Source of the DNA: Acetobacteraceae bacterium
GTDB lineage: Bacteria > Pseudomonadota > Alphaproteobacteria > Acetobacterales > Acetobacteraceae
DNA: 10,129 nucleotides
Direction of reading: 5' to 3'
Assembly: GCA_019689515.1 (NCBI GenBank)
Contig: JADGHI010000106.1
Coordinates: 1-10,129, forward strand
Shown here: in pieces, positions 1-6,732 of the stretch
Position numbering within the stretch: position 1 is the first letter of the stretch
Layout of the letters: every line of letters starts with the position of its first letter
The notes under the pieces: generated by a model
Databases searched by the model: none
What the model saw: the letters and a program-made list of their open reading frames with translations, nothing else
What the model was told of the DNA's origin: nothing
Position numbers and translations under genes: made by a program

Positions 1-3
1 ATA

Positions 4-30
4 TTGGTCCTACCAAATTGGTGGGACCAG
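4..30. promoter_or_regulatory. Double palindromic operator for a FadR-family GntR regulator
   Basis: Two adjacent palindromes are visible: TTGGT-CCT-ACCAA at 4-16 and TTGGT-GGG-ACCAG at 18-30, separated by one A at 17. Together they also form one larger 27-bp near-perfect palindrome centred on 17. Each unit fits the TGGT-N3-ACCA operator class known for FadR-subfamily GntR repressors. The site ends 16 bp before the start codon of the GntR gene that follows, so autoregulation and control of the whole downstream operon is the natural inference. The core promoter cannot be placed with confidence; it may overlap the operator or lie left of the window. Confidence 0.8.
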
Positions 31-46
31 TTGGGCGGGGAGGGAC

Positions 47-811
47 ATGGCATCCTCCGGCAGGGCGCGGGTGGCGATCTCCGGAATGCACGGGCGCGAC
101 GATGAGCGCTCCGAGCTGGTTGCCCGCATCCTGACCTTCGTCGCGGACCGGCGCATGGCCCCCGGCGAGCGCCTTCCCTCCGAGCGCGAACTCGCCGAGC
201 GCTTCGCGGTCGGACGCAACGCGGTCCGCGAGGCCATCGCTGTCCTCGAGACGGTGCGCATGGTCGAGCGCCGCCCGAACTCCGGCATCTATCTCCGCGC
301 CGTGGACCGCGACGGCAGCCTCGATGCGCTGGTGCTGCGCGCCGATCTCGGCGTGCCGCTGGATGCGGGCGAGGTGGCCGAGCTGATCGAGTTGCGCCGC
401 ATCCTCGAAGTGCAGGGAACGGAGCTTGCGGGCTTGCGTCGGCAGGACGAGGACCTCCTGCGCATTGATGCCGCATTGGAGGCCGGGCGGCGGACCATCG
501 CGGCCGGCGAGAACTTCGCCGAGCGGGATGCCGAGTTCCATCTCGCCGTCGCCGAGGCGACGCGCAACCGCGTTCTGCTGCGCGTGGTCAACTCCTTCTA
601 CCTGCTCTCGCGCACGCGCCGACGCCACTACTTCGCGGATGGCCGCCGCGCGCCCGTTGCGCAAGCTCAGCACGAAGCCATGGCGGAGGCCATCCGCGCG
701 GGCGACGGAGCGCGCGCCGCGAGCCTGATGCGAGCGCATCTGCAGTCAACCGAGGCGTACTGGCTCGAACTGCTGCAACGACGCCCGCCGGGAGGAGAAG
801 CCGCCCCATGA
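47..811 (+). CDS. GntR-family transcriptional regulator, FadR subfamily (FCD domain)
   Basis: This is a 254-aa DNA-binding repressor or activator, probably sensing an organic acid linked to the downstream enzymes. An N-terminal winged helix-turn-helix lies at about residues 22-86, with the family-typical LPSERELAERF (43-53), VGRNAVREAI (55-64) and the wing RRPNSGIYL (75-83). The C-terminal FCD helical domain lies at about 108-242. Its expected metal and ligand residues are visible as D161 and H165 (RDAEFH), H209 (QHEAM) and H231 (MRAHL). Length is normal for the subfamily. The ATG at 47 has a G-rich Shine-Dalgarno (GGGAGGG, 37-43) at short spacing. An alternative ATG at 86 would trim 13 non-conserved residues but has a poorer ribosome site. 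The stop overlaps the next start (ATGA at 808-811). Family assignment is firm; the effector is unknown. Confidence 0.93.
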   Translation: MASSGRARVAISGMHGRDDERSELVARILTFVADRRMAPGERLPSERELAERFAVGRNAVREAIAVLETVRMVERRPNSGIYLRAVDRDGSLDALVLRADLGVPLDAGEVAELIELRRILEVQGTELAGLRRQDEDLLRIDAALEAGRRTIAAGENFAERDAEFHLAVAEATRNRVLLRVVNSFYLLSRTRRRHYFADGRRAPVAQAQHEAMAEAIRAGDGARAASLMRAHLQSTEAYWLELLQRRPPGGEAAP

Positions 812-1947
812 AGGTCACCGCCGTCACCTGCCACCTGCTGCAATCGAAGGTGGACCGCCCTTTCGTCTCGGCGCGTGGGTGGCGCTACGCCACGCGCTCC
901 TCCTGCATCGTCGAGATCACGACGGACGAGGGCATCACCGGCTGGGGCGAGTGCTACGGCCCGGCCGCGGTTAACAAGACGCTGATCGAGACGCAGTACG
1001 CACCCCGCATCATCGGCCGCGACCCCTTCGACGTGGAGGTGGTGTGGGAGGATCTCTACAACCGGATCAAGGACTACGGCGCGCAGGGCTTCGCCATCAC
1101 GGCGCTGTCCGGGATCGACATCGCTCTGTGGGACATCATGGGCCGCGCCGTCGGCAAGCCGATCCACAAGCTGATCGGCGGCGCGCACCGCACGGAGGTG
1201 ATGGCCTACGCGACCGGCCTCTACTTCATCGACATGGACCGCCTCATCGAGGAGGCGGTGGAGGAAGCGGTCGGCTACGCCGAGCAAGGCTTCCGCGCCA
1301 TCAAGATGAAGATCGGCCTTGGCGACCCGGCGTTCGACCTCCGCCGCGTGAAGGCGGTGCGGGAGGCCATCGGGCCCGATATCCGGCTGGCGGTGGACGC
1401 CAACCACTGCTTCACGGTCCCGCAGGCCATACGCCTCGGACGGATGCTGGAGCCGCTCGACATCCTGTGGTTCGAGGAGCCGATCAGCCCCGAGGACCAC
1501 GACGGCTATGTGGAGGTGACGCGCGCGCTCGACATGGCCGTGGCCGGTGGGGAGAACGACTTCACGCGCTGGGGCTTCCGTGACGTGGTCGCGCGCAAGG
1601 CGATGGACATCGTGCAGCCCGATGTCTGCGCCGCCGGCGGCATCAGCGAGTGCCGCAAGATCGCGGCGCTGGCCTCCGCCCATGGGGTGGAATGCGTGCC
1701 GCATGCCTGGGGCAGCGCCATCGGCCTCGCCGCGACGCTGCAGTTCCTCGCAGCGTTGCCGGACATGCCGCCGGCCTTTCGCCCGATCCCGCCAATGCTC
1801 GAATTCGAGCAGACGCCGAACCCGCTGCGCGACGAGTTGGCGCAGGAGCCGATCCGGCAGCACCGTGGCATCGTCCGCGTCCCGCAGGGGCCGGGGCTCG
1901 GCATCGAGGTGAACCGTGAGGCCCTGGCGCGCTGGAAGGTGGCCTGA
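808..1947 (+). CDS. Enolase-superfamily enzyme A, mandelate racemase subgroup (KxK type)
   Basis: A 379-aa cytoplasmic Mg-dependent enzyme, probably a dehydratase or epimerase of a hydroxy or sugar acid. An N-terminal capping domain (about 1-125, with GITGWGE at 42-48 and the GIDIALWDI helix at 102-110) precedes the TIM barrel. Barrel residues match mandelate racemase with a constant +2 offset: K166-M-K168, metal ligands D197 (VDAN), E223 (FEEP) and E249 (GGEN), the dyad D272 (QPD) and H299 (PHAW), and a distal Glu at 332 or 334. Both general bases of the subgroup (the second Lys of KxK and the His-Asp dyad) are therefore present, so proton abstraction from either face is possible. The ATG at 808 overlaps the regulator stop, with a strong GGAGGAG at 791-797. 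The next gene starts 3 bp after the stop. Substrate cannot be read from sequence; an acid sugar is the commonest case in this family. Confidence 0.92.
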   Translation: MKVTAVTCHLLQSKVDRPFVSARGWRYATRSSCIVEITTDEGITGWGECYGPAAVNKTLIETQYAPRIIGRDPFDVEVVWEDLYNRIKDYGAQGFAITALSGIDIALWDIMGRAVGKPIHKLIGGAHRTEVMAYATGLYFIDMDRLIEEAVEEAVGYAEQGFRAIKMKIGLGDPAFDLRRVKAVREAIGPDIRLAVDANHCFTVPQAIRLGRMLEPLDILWFEEPISPEDHDGYVEVTRALDMAVAGGENDFTRWGFRDVVARKAMDIVQPDVCAAGGISECRKIAALASAHGVECVPHAWGSAIGLAATLQFLAALPDMPPAFRPIPPMLEFEQTPNPLRDELAQEPIRQHRGIVRVPQGPGLGIEVNREALARWKVA

Positions 1948-1950
1948 GCG

Positions 1951-2961
1951 ATGAGAGTTGCACTCACCGATCCCGTCGAACCGATCTGCGAGGCCATTCT
2001 GCAGCAGGCCGGGCACGAGATCCTGCGTCCCGAGGGAACCGGCCCGGACGCCATGCGTGCGCTGTGCCGCGAGGCGGAGGCCATCATCGTCCGCCAGAAG
2101 CTGCCGGACGACCTGTTGGACCACGCCCCGCGGCTGCTCGCCGCCGTGCGGCACGGGGTGGGCGTGGACCTGATCCCGGTGGAGGCGTGCACCGCGCATG
2201 GCGTGCTGGTCGCGAACGTGCCCGGGGCCAATGCCGACGCCGTCGCGGAATTCCTCGTGGCCCAGATGCTCGCCGTCGCGCGCCATGTCGAGGCCATGCA
2301 CGCGGAGCACCTCGCGCGAGGCTGGGGGGCGGCGCGCGCCCGGTCGGAGGCGGCGACCGAACTGCGAGGCAAGACGCTGGGGATCCTCGGCGTGGGCGCC
2401 ATCGGCTCGCGTCTTGCCGAGATCGCGGCGCTCGGCTTCCGCATGCGCGTGCTCGGGTACCGGCGTAACCCCGCCGGGCTGCCGCCACACGTCACCTATG
2501 CGGACCTGCCGGATCTGTTCGCCGAGAGCGACTACGTCGCACTCGCCTGTCCGCTGACGCCGGAGACGCGCGGCATCGTCTCGGCGCCGCTGCTGGCCCG
2601 CATGAAGCCCACCGCCTGGTTGCTGAACGTCGCCCGCGGCCCGGTGGTGGACGAGGCGGCGCTGCTGGATGCGTTGCGGGCTCGTCGGATCGGCGGCGCG
2701 GCGCTTGATGTGTACTGGCAGCAGCCGCTTGCCGCGGACCACCCGCTGCGCAGCCTGGATAACGTCCTCCTCACGCCCCACACCGCCGGGCTCACGCGCG
2801 AGAGCGTGGTGGAGATGAGTCGCGTCGCGGCCGAGGAGGTGGTGCGCATCCTGCGCGGCGAGCGCCCGAAGAATTTCATCAATCCTGAAGCCTGGGCCGC
2901 GGCGCAAGACCGACGCCGTGCCCTGGGCTACGCCACGGCAGGGGAGGCCAGTCCGCGATGA
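1951..2961 (+). CDS. D-2-hydroxyacid dehydrogenase family protein (catalytic Glu replaced by Gln)
   Basis: A 336-aa NAD(P)-dependent oxidoreductase interconverting a 2-hydroxy and a 2-keto acid. The substrate domain is split around a Rossmann domain (about 103-285). The nucleotide motif GVGAIG is at 147-152, followed by an R-R pair at 171-172 after the second strand; these residues could favour NADP, which is an inference. The catalytic Arg is R229 (NVARG) and the catalytic His is H277 (TPHTAG). The position that is normally Glu in the motif DVxxxEP reads DVYWQQP, so Q258 (codon CAG at 2722-2724) replaces it. Formate dehydrogenase of the same superfamily uses a Gln-His pair, so this need not mean loss of function. 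A good Shine-Dalgarno (GGAAGGTGG, 1934-1942) precedes the ATG, and the stop overlaps the next start. Lying between enolase-type enzymes, it may process their keto-acid product or supply their substrate. Confidence 0.9.
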   Translation: MRVALTDPVEPICEAILQQAGHEILRPEGTGPDAMRALCREAEAIIVRQKLPDDLLDHAPRLLAAVRHGVGVDLIPVEACTAHGVLVANVPGANADAVAEFLVAQMLAVARHVEAMHAEHLARGWGAARARSEAATELRGKTLGILGVGAIGSRLAEIAALGFRMRVLGYRRNPAGLPPHVTYADLPDLFAESDYVALACPLTPETRGIVSAPLLARMKPTAWLLNVARGPVVDEAALLDALRARRIGGAALDVYWQQPLAADHPLRSLDNVLLTPHTAGLTRESVVEMSRVAAEEVVRILRGERPKNFINPEAWAAAQDRRRALGYATAGEASPR

Positions 2962-4130
2962 AGATCAGTCGTGTCCACGCGACCTGGTGCCATGTGCCGA
3001 TTCCCTACGAGAGGCAGCACGTCAGCGATTTCGGCCGCGTCGCCAGTTTCGACTCGGTGATCGTCCGCGTCGATACCGACACGGGCATCACCGGCTGGGG
3101 CGAGGCCAAGGCAGGGGTCGGCAGCGCCGCCGCCTGTGCCGGGCTCGCCGCCATCATCAATCACGATTACGCGCCGCTGCTGCTGGGCCAGGATCCGCGC
3201 GACATCTCTCGCCTCTGGGACGTGCTGTACAACACGCCGCGCGAAGGCTACGCGATCGCCGGGGGGCATGTGCTGCCGCAACTCGGGCGCCGCGGCCTCT
3301 CGATCTCGGCCATCGCCGGCATCGACATCGCGCTTTGGGACATCCTGGGCAAGTCGCTGGGCGCTCCGGTCTGGCGGCTGCTCGGCGGGCGGCGGGCGGA
3401 GCGCATGCCGGCCTACGCGTCCGGCGGCTGGGCCGATGAGCATGGCATCGGCGCGCAGCTCAAGGGCTATTGCGACCAGGCCGGGTTCCGCGCGGTGAAG
3501 ATGCGCGTCGGCGTCATGGACGGCTCGCCGGCCCGCTCCGCGGCGCGGGTGCGGGCGGCGCGGCAGGCGCTTGGTCCCGACATCAAGCTGATGGTCGATG
3601 CCCACGGCACCTGGACCGTGGCCGAGGCCAAGGCCTTCTGCCGCATGGTCGAGGACCTCGACCTCTTCTGGTTCGAGGAACCGGTGACGGCGGACGACAA
3701 GACCGGCCTGGCCGAGGTCCGCCGTGCTTCCACCGTGCCGATCAGCACCGGCGAGAGCGAGTTCACGCGCCACGACTTCCGCGAGATCGCGGAATTGCGG
3801 GCTGCCGATGTGCTGCAGCCCGACCTCGCCATCGCCGGCGGCATCACCGAAGGCGTGCGCATCGCCGCCATCGCGTCCGCCTTCAACCTGCGTCTCGCAC
3901 CGCATCTCTGGTCCGGGGCGCCGGCCTTCGCGGCGGGGCTGCACCTCGCGGCCAGCCAGAGCGCCGGCTTCATCCTCGAATACTCCCTCGGCCACAACCC
4001 GATGCTGCACGACCTGATCGAGGAGCGGTTCCCGGTCGTGGACGGCATGGTGGAGATCCCGGACCGCCCCGGGCTGGGGATCACGGTGCGCGAGGAGTTC
4101 CTCCGGCAATACGGACGCACGGCATCATGA
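2958..4130 (+). CDS. Enolase-superfamily enzyme B, mandelate racemase subgroup (KxR type)
   Basis: A 390-aa homologue of enzyme A but clearly divergent, including a longer cap segment around residues 95-115 (GYAIAGGHVLPQLGRRG). The cap domain shows GITGWGEA at 43-50 and GIDIALWDI at 121-129. Barrel residues are K181-M-R183, metal ligands D214 (VDAHG), E240 (FEEP) and E266 (GESE), the dyad D289 (QPD) and H316 (PHLW), and a late Glu at 341. The second Lys of the KxK motif, the S-face base in mandelate racemase, is Arg here, while the His-Asp dyad is intact. This suggests a one-base dehydratase acting on an R-configured alpha carbon, which is an inference. GGGGAGG at 2941-2947 is a good ribosome site for the ATG at 2958, and the start overlaps the dehydrogenase stop. 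The stop overlaps the next enzyme's ATG. A sugar-acid dehydratase is likely; substrate unknown. Confidence 0.92.
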   Translation: MKISRVHATWCHVPIPYERQHVSDFGRVASFDSVIVRVDTDTGITGWGEAKAGVGSAAACAGLAAIINHDYAPLLLGQDPRDISRLWDVLYNTPREGYAIAGGHVLPQLGRRGLSISAIAGIDIALWDILGKSLGAPVWRLLGGRRAERMPAYASGGWADEHGIGAQLKGYCDQAGFRAVKMRVGVMDGSPARSAARVRAARQALGPDIKLMVDAHGTWTVAEAKAFCRMVEDLDLFWFEEPVTADDKTGLAEVRRASTVPISTGESEFTRHDFREIAELRAADVLQPDLAIAGGITEGVRIAAIASAFNLRLAPHLWSGAPAFAAGLHLAASQSAGFILEYSLGHNPMLHDLIEERFPVVDGMVEIPDRPGLGITVREEFLRQYGRTAS

Positions 4131-5263
4131 AGATCGTCGAGATCAAGGCTTATCCGACCTCCTTTCCCGTGCCGTCAGGCGGCCCGCGCCTTGGCATCGG
4201 CCAGGCGGTGAAGCGTGACGCCGTGGTGGTGAAGGTGGTGACCGAAGATGGCATCGTCGGCTGGGGTGAGAGCCACCATGGCCGCGCACACACCGCGGTG
4301 GCCAAGCTGATCGAGACGACGCTCAGCAGTCTCATCCTCGGCATGGACGCCGCGGATGTCAGCGGCGTCTGGGCGAAGATCTACAAGTTCCAGCTGGGCA
4401 GCCACGGCATGGGCGCGGCCACGGCGCTGGCCATGTCCGGTATTGACATGGCGCTGTGGGATATCCGCGGGAAGGCGGCAGGCTGGCCGCTCTACCGCCT
4501 GCTCGGCGGCTCCGCGCGGCCCATCCCGGCCTATGCGGGCGGGGTGGCGCTTGGCTACCAGCCGCCCGAGCAGTTGGTCGAGGAGGCGCGGCCACACGTC
4601 GAGGCCGGCTACCGTGCCGTCAAGCTGCGGGTCGGCGACACGGTGCGGGACGACATCGCGCGGATGGAGGCGGTGCGCAAAGCCTTCGGCGGCGATCTGA
4701 CGATCCTGACCGACGCCAATACCGGCTACCGGGTGGACGACGTGCGCCGCGTCATGCCCGCGATGGACGCGCTGGATATCGGCTGGCTCGAGGAGCCCTT
4801 CCCGGCGCACGACCACTTCAGCTACGTGCAGGCAAAGGGCTTTGGCCGCACGCCGCTGGCGGCCGGCGAGAACCACTACACGCGCTTCGAGTTCACCCGG
4901 GTGCTGGAGGATCGGGTGATCACCGTCTGGCAGCCCGACCTGTCGAAGTGCGGCGGCATCACCGAAGCGCTTCGCATCGCCGCCATGGCCTCCGCCTACA
5001 AGATCCCGGTGCATCCGCACAGCTCGATGACCGGCATCAACCAGGCGGCCTCGATCCATTTCCTCGCCGCGATCGACAATGGCGGCTACTTCGAGGCCGA
5101 CGTCTCCAAGGGCAACAAGTTCCGCGACGAGCTGTGCAGCGAGCCCTGGCGTATCGGCACCGATGGCTGTGTCCGCCCGCTGGAGAAGCCCGGCATCGGC
5201 GTGGAGATGGACGAAGGCTTCCTGCAGGCCCACCCCGCCATCGAGGGGCCCGGCTACGTGTAG
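4127..5263 (+). CDS. Enolase-superfamily enzyme C, mandelate racemase subgroup (KxR type)
   Basis: The third enolase-superfamily member of the operon, 378 aa. The cap has GIVGWGES at 42-49 and GIDMALWDI at 105-113. The barrel carries K166-L-R168, metal ligands D196 (TDANTG), E222 (LEEP) and E248 (GEN), the dyad D271 (QPD) and H298 (HPHSS), and E323. As in enzyme B, the second Lys of KxK is Arg while the His-Asp dyad is kept. Start choice: the frame is open upstream to 3470, but the ATG at 4127 overlaps the enzyme B stop in the same ATGA pattern used at the other junctions, and the family N-terminus (MKIVEIKAYP) begins there. No good Shine-Dalgarno precedes it, so translation probably depends on coupling to enzyme B. 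A 61-bp gap separates it from the binding-protein gene. It could be a dehydratase, racemase or cycloisomerase; the HPHSS site and D/E/E ligands fit an acid-sugar dehydratase best. Confidence 0.91.
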   Translation: MKIVEIKAYPTSFPVPSGGPRLGIGQAVKRDAVVVKVVTEDGIVGWGESHHGRAHTAVAKLIETTLSSLILGMDAADVSGVWAKIYKFQLGSHGMGAATALAMSGIDMALWDIRGKAAGWPLYRLLGGSARPIPAYAGGVALGYQPPEQLVEEARPHVEAGYRAVKLRVGDTVRDDIARMEAVRKAFGGDLTILTDANTGYRVDDVRRVMPAMDALDIGWLEEPFPAHDHFSYVQAKGFGRTPLAAGENHYTRFEFTRVLEDRVITVWQPDLSKCGGITEALRIAAMASAYKIPVHPHSSMTGINQAASIHFLAAIDNGGYFEADVSKGNKFRDELCSEPWRIGTDGCVRPLEKPGIGVEMDEGFLQAHPAIEGPGYV

Positions 5264-5324
5264 CCGGGTCCGTTCCGCAGAACCGCCCGACGAAGGCGGC
5301 GAATACTGGAAGGAGGAAAATCCA

Positions 5325-6314
5325 ATGCGAAACCGACTCACGCGGCGCATCATGTGCGTCACCATGGCCGCTGCGGCCTGTCTCCCGCTGGCCGCTGCCC
5401 CGGCGGCTGCCGCGGACGAGTTCCCACAGCGCGAAATCCGGTTCCTCAACGCCTTCTCGCCGGGAGGCACCTCGGACCTGCTCGGGCGCATCCTGGCCGA
5501 GCAACTCTCCAAGCAACTCGGTCAGCGCGTGGTGGTCGAGAACCGGACCGGTGCGGCGGGCGTCATCGCGACGCAGGAGACAGCGCGGTCGGCTCCGGAT
5601 GGGCACACCATCCTGCTCGCCTCCATGGGCATCATGACGATCACGCCGCAGATCCAGCAGGTGCCCTACGACGTCGACAAGGACCTCACGCCGCTGGCCA
5701 ATGTGGCATCCGTCTACAACATCCTGGTGGCGAGCCCGCAGAGCGAGATCCGTACCTGGCAGGATCTGGTGCGGCTCGCGAAGGAGAGGCCGGACCGCTA
5801 CAGCTGCGCGACCGTCGGCCCGGGTTCCAGCCAGCAGCTTTCCTGCACCTGGTTCTCGTCCCTGACCGGGATCCGGTTGCAGCAGGTGCCCTACCGCGGC
5901 GGTGCTCCGGCGATCGTCGACATTGCGGCGGGCCGGGTGGACGTGATGTTCGGCAACATGCCGGAGTTCATGGGGCAGATCCGCGGCGGCGGCCTCCGCC
6001 CGATCGCCTACGGCGCGGCCGAGGCCTCGCCGCTGATGCCGAATCTGCCCGTGATCTCGAAGACGGGGCTGCCGGAATTCGTTGTCCCCAACTGGTTCGG
6101 CGTGGTCGGCCCGGGCGGGATGTCGCCGGCCCTGGTGGCGCGCTGGAACGCGGAGCTCAACCGTGCCCTTGAGGCGCCGGAGGTGCAGCGGCGCTTCGTC
6201 GAGAACGGGCTGCAGCGGCTGGGCGGATCGCAGCAGGACTTCCTGCGGCAGATCGCGGCCGACCGGGCGAAGTGGGGCCGACTGATCCGGGCTCATAACA
6301 TCCGCGCGGAGTAG
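5325..6314 (+). CDS. Bug/TctC-family periplasmic solute-binding protein (TTT transporter type)
   Basis: A 329-aa exported binding protein that would capture a carboxylate substrate in the periplasm for a tripartite tricarboxylate transporter. The N-terminus is a signal peptide: basic MRNRLTRR, a hydrophobic Ala-rich core (about 10-29), and probable cleavage after the AAA ending at residue 30 (AAA|DEF). The mature protein has the family signatures FSPGGTSDLLGRILAEQL (44-61), VVVENRTGAAG (69-79) and VPYRGGAPAIVDIAAGRVD (188-206). Length is typical for the family. The start follows an excellent Shine-Dalgarno (AAGGAGG, 5310-5316) with 8-nt spacing, which excludes the open frame extending up to 5079. 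As last gene of the operon it probably binds the substrate of the enzymes upstream. No membrane subunits (TctA/TctB type) are present, so it must borrow them or have another role, as many Bug proteins appear to. Confidence 0.93.
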   Translation: MRNRLTRRIMCVTMAAAACLPLAAAPAAAADEFPQREIRFLNAFSPGGTSDLLGRILAEQLSKQLGQRVVVENRTGAAGVIATQETARSAPDGHTILLASMGIMTITPQIQQVPYDVDKDLTPLANVASVYNILVASPQSEIRTWQDLVRLAKERPDRYSCATVGPGSSQQLSCTWFSSLTGIRLQQVPYRGGAPAIVDIAAGRVDVMFGNMPEFMGQIRGGGLRPIAYGAAEASPLMPNLPVISKTGLPEFVVPNWFGVVGPGGMSPALVARWNAELNRALEAPEVQRRFVENGLQRLGGSQQDFLRQIAADRAKWGRLIRAHNIRAE

Positions 6315-6320
6315 GCGAGC

Positions 6321-6352
6321 CCGCGGCCCGGCAGCAGGGCAACGGGCCGCGG
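6321..6352 (+). terminator. Candidate operon-end hairpin
   Basis: A perfect 10-bp inverted repeat, CCGCGGCCCG at 6321-6330 and CGGGCCGCGG at 6343-6352, with a 12-nt loop begins 6 bp after the binding-protein stop codon. Its position and G/C-rich stem fit a transcription terminator or a 3' mRNA-stabilising structure. No T-tract follows, so intrinsic termination is not certain. Confidence 0.55.
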
Positions 6353-6369
6353 TGCATCCCGGCAATCCA

Positions 6370-6666
6370 TGGCGCATTCCGGCCGGGATCAATGCCGGGA
6401 CGCGGACCGCCGTTGGGGATGGCGGTCAGGCTGCAACCAGGCTTCCTGCCCACCTGCCGGGCCGCAGCAACGCGGCCGCCCCACCGGGTTGCGCCAGGGG
6501 CTTCATCATCTGGCCTCGGCATCCACGGAACGCGGACATGGCCGCTGAACGGATCGCGCCCGAGCATCTCCTGCTGCAACAGGCGCGACAACCCGTCGAA
6601 GCCCCGGCGCATGCCGGTTGGGCGTGCGGCGAGCCACACCCGCACGCCCGACGGCGGGCACATCAC
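6370..6666 (-). pseudogene. tnpB: Relic of IS66-family transposase accessory gene tnpB
   Basis: Read on the minus strand from a GTG/ATG at 6666/6663, the first 44 or so codons match IS66 TnpB: PSGVRVWLAARPTGMRRGF, then FDGL, then RDPFSGHV. One extra base near 6534 then shifts the frame. In the shifted frame, 6533-6495 reads AFRGCRGQMMKPL, matching the TnpB motif FRGRRGDLIK-x-L. A shortened, poorly conserved segment follows. In the original frame the C-terminal pattern SLTA...GID...NAP (about 6432-6370) appears, with the same spacing between LT and GID as in intact TnpB. It is therefore an internally deleted, frameshifted gene of about 297 bp against a usual 350. TnpA and TnpC partners and element ends are not visible; tnpC would lie where the binding-protein operon now ends. 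It marks an old insertion and rearrangement at the operon boundary. Confidence 0.83.
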
Positions 6667-6732
6667 GCCACGTCCCGTGCCGCCGCGAGGCGCGCGACGA
6701 TCAGCGCGCGGCGGTCAAGGCGGGCCTGTGAC

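Noticed and set aside
667..2907. Very long minus-strand open frame opposite the regulator, enzyme A and dehydrogenase genes
   Set aside because: It is antisense to three strongly recognised genes and has the His/Arg/Asp-rich composition of a GC-rich shadow frame, with no family motif.
3470..4126. Upstream extension of enzyme C in the same frame
   Set aside because: It overlaps enzyme B almost entirely, has no protein character, and the family N-terminus begins at the coupled ATG at 4127.
6352..6732. Longer version of the small plus-strand ORF beginning at 6352
   Set aside because: This part is antisense to the tnpB relic and shows no coding signal of its own.
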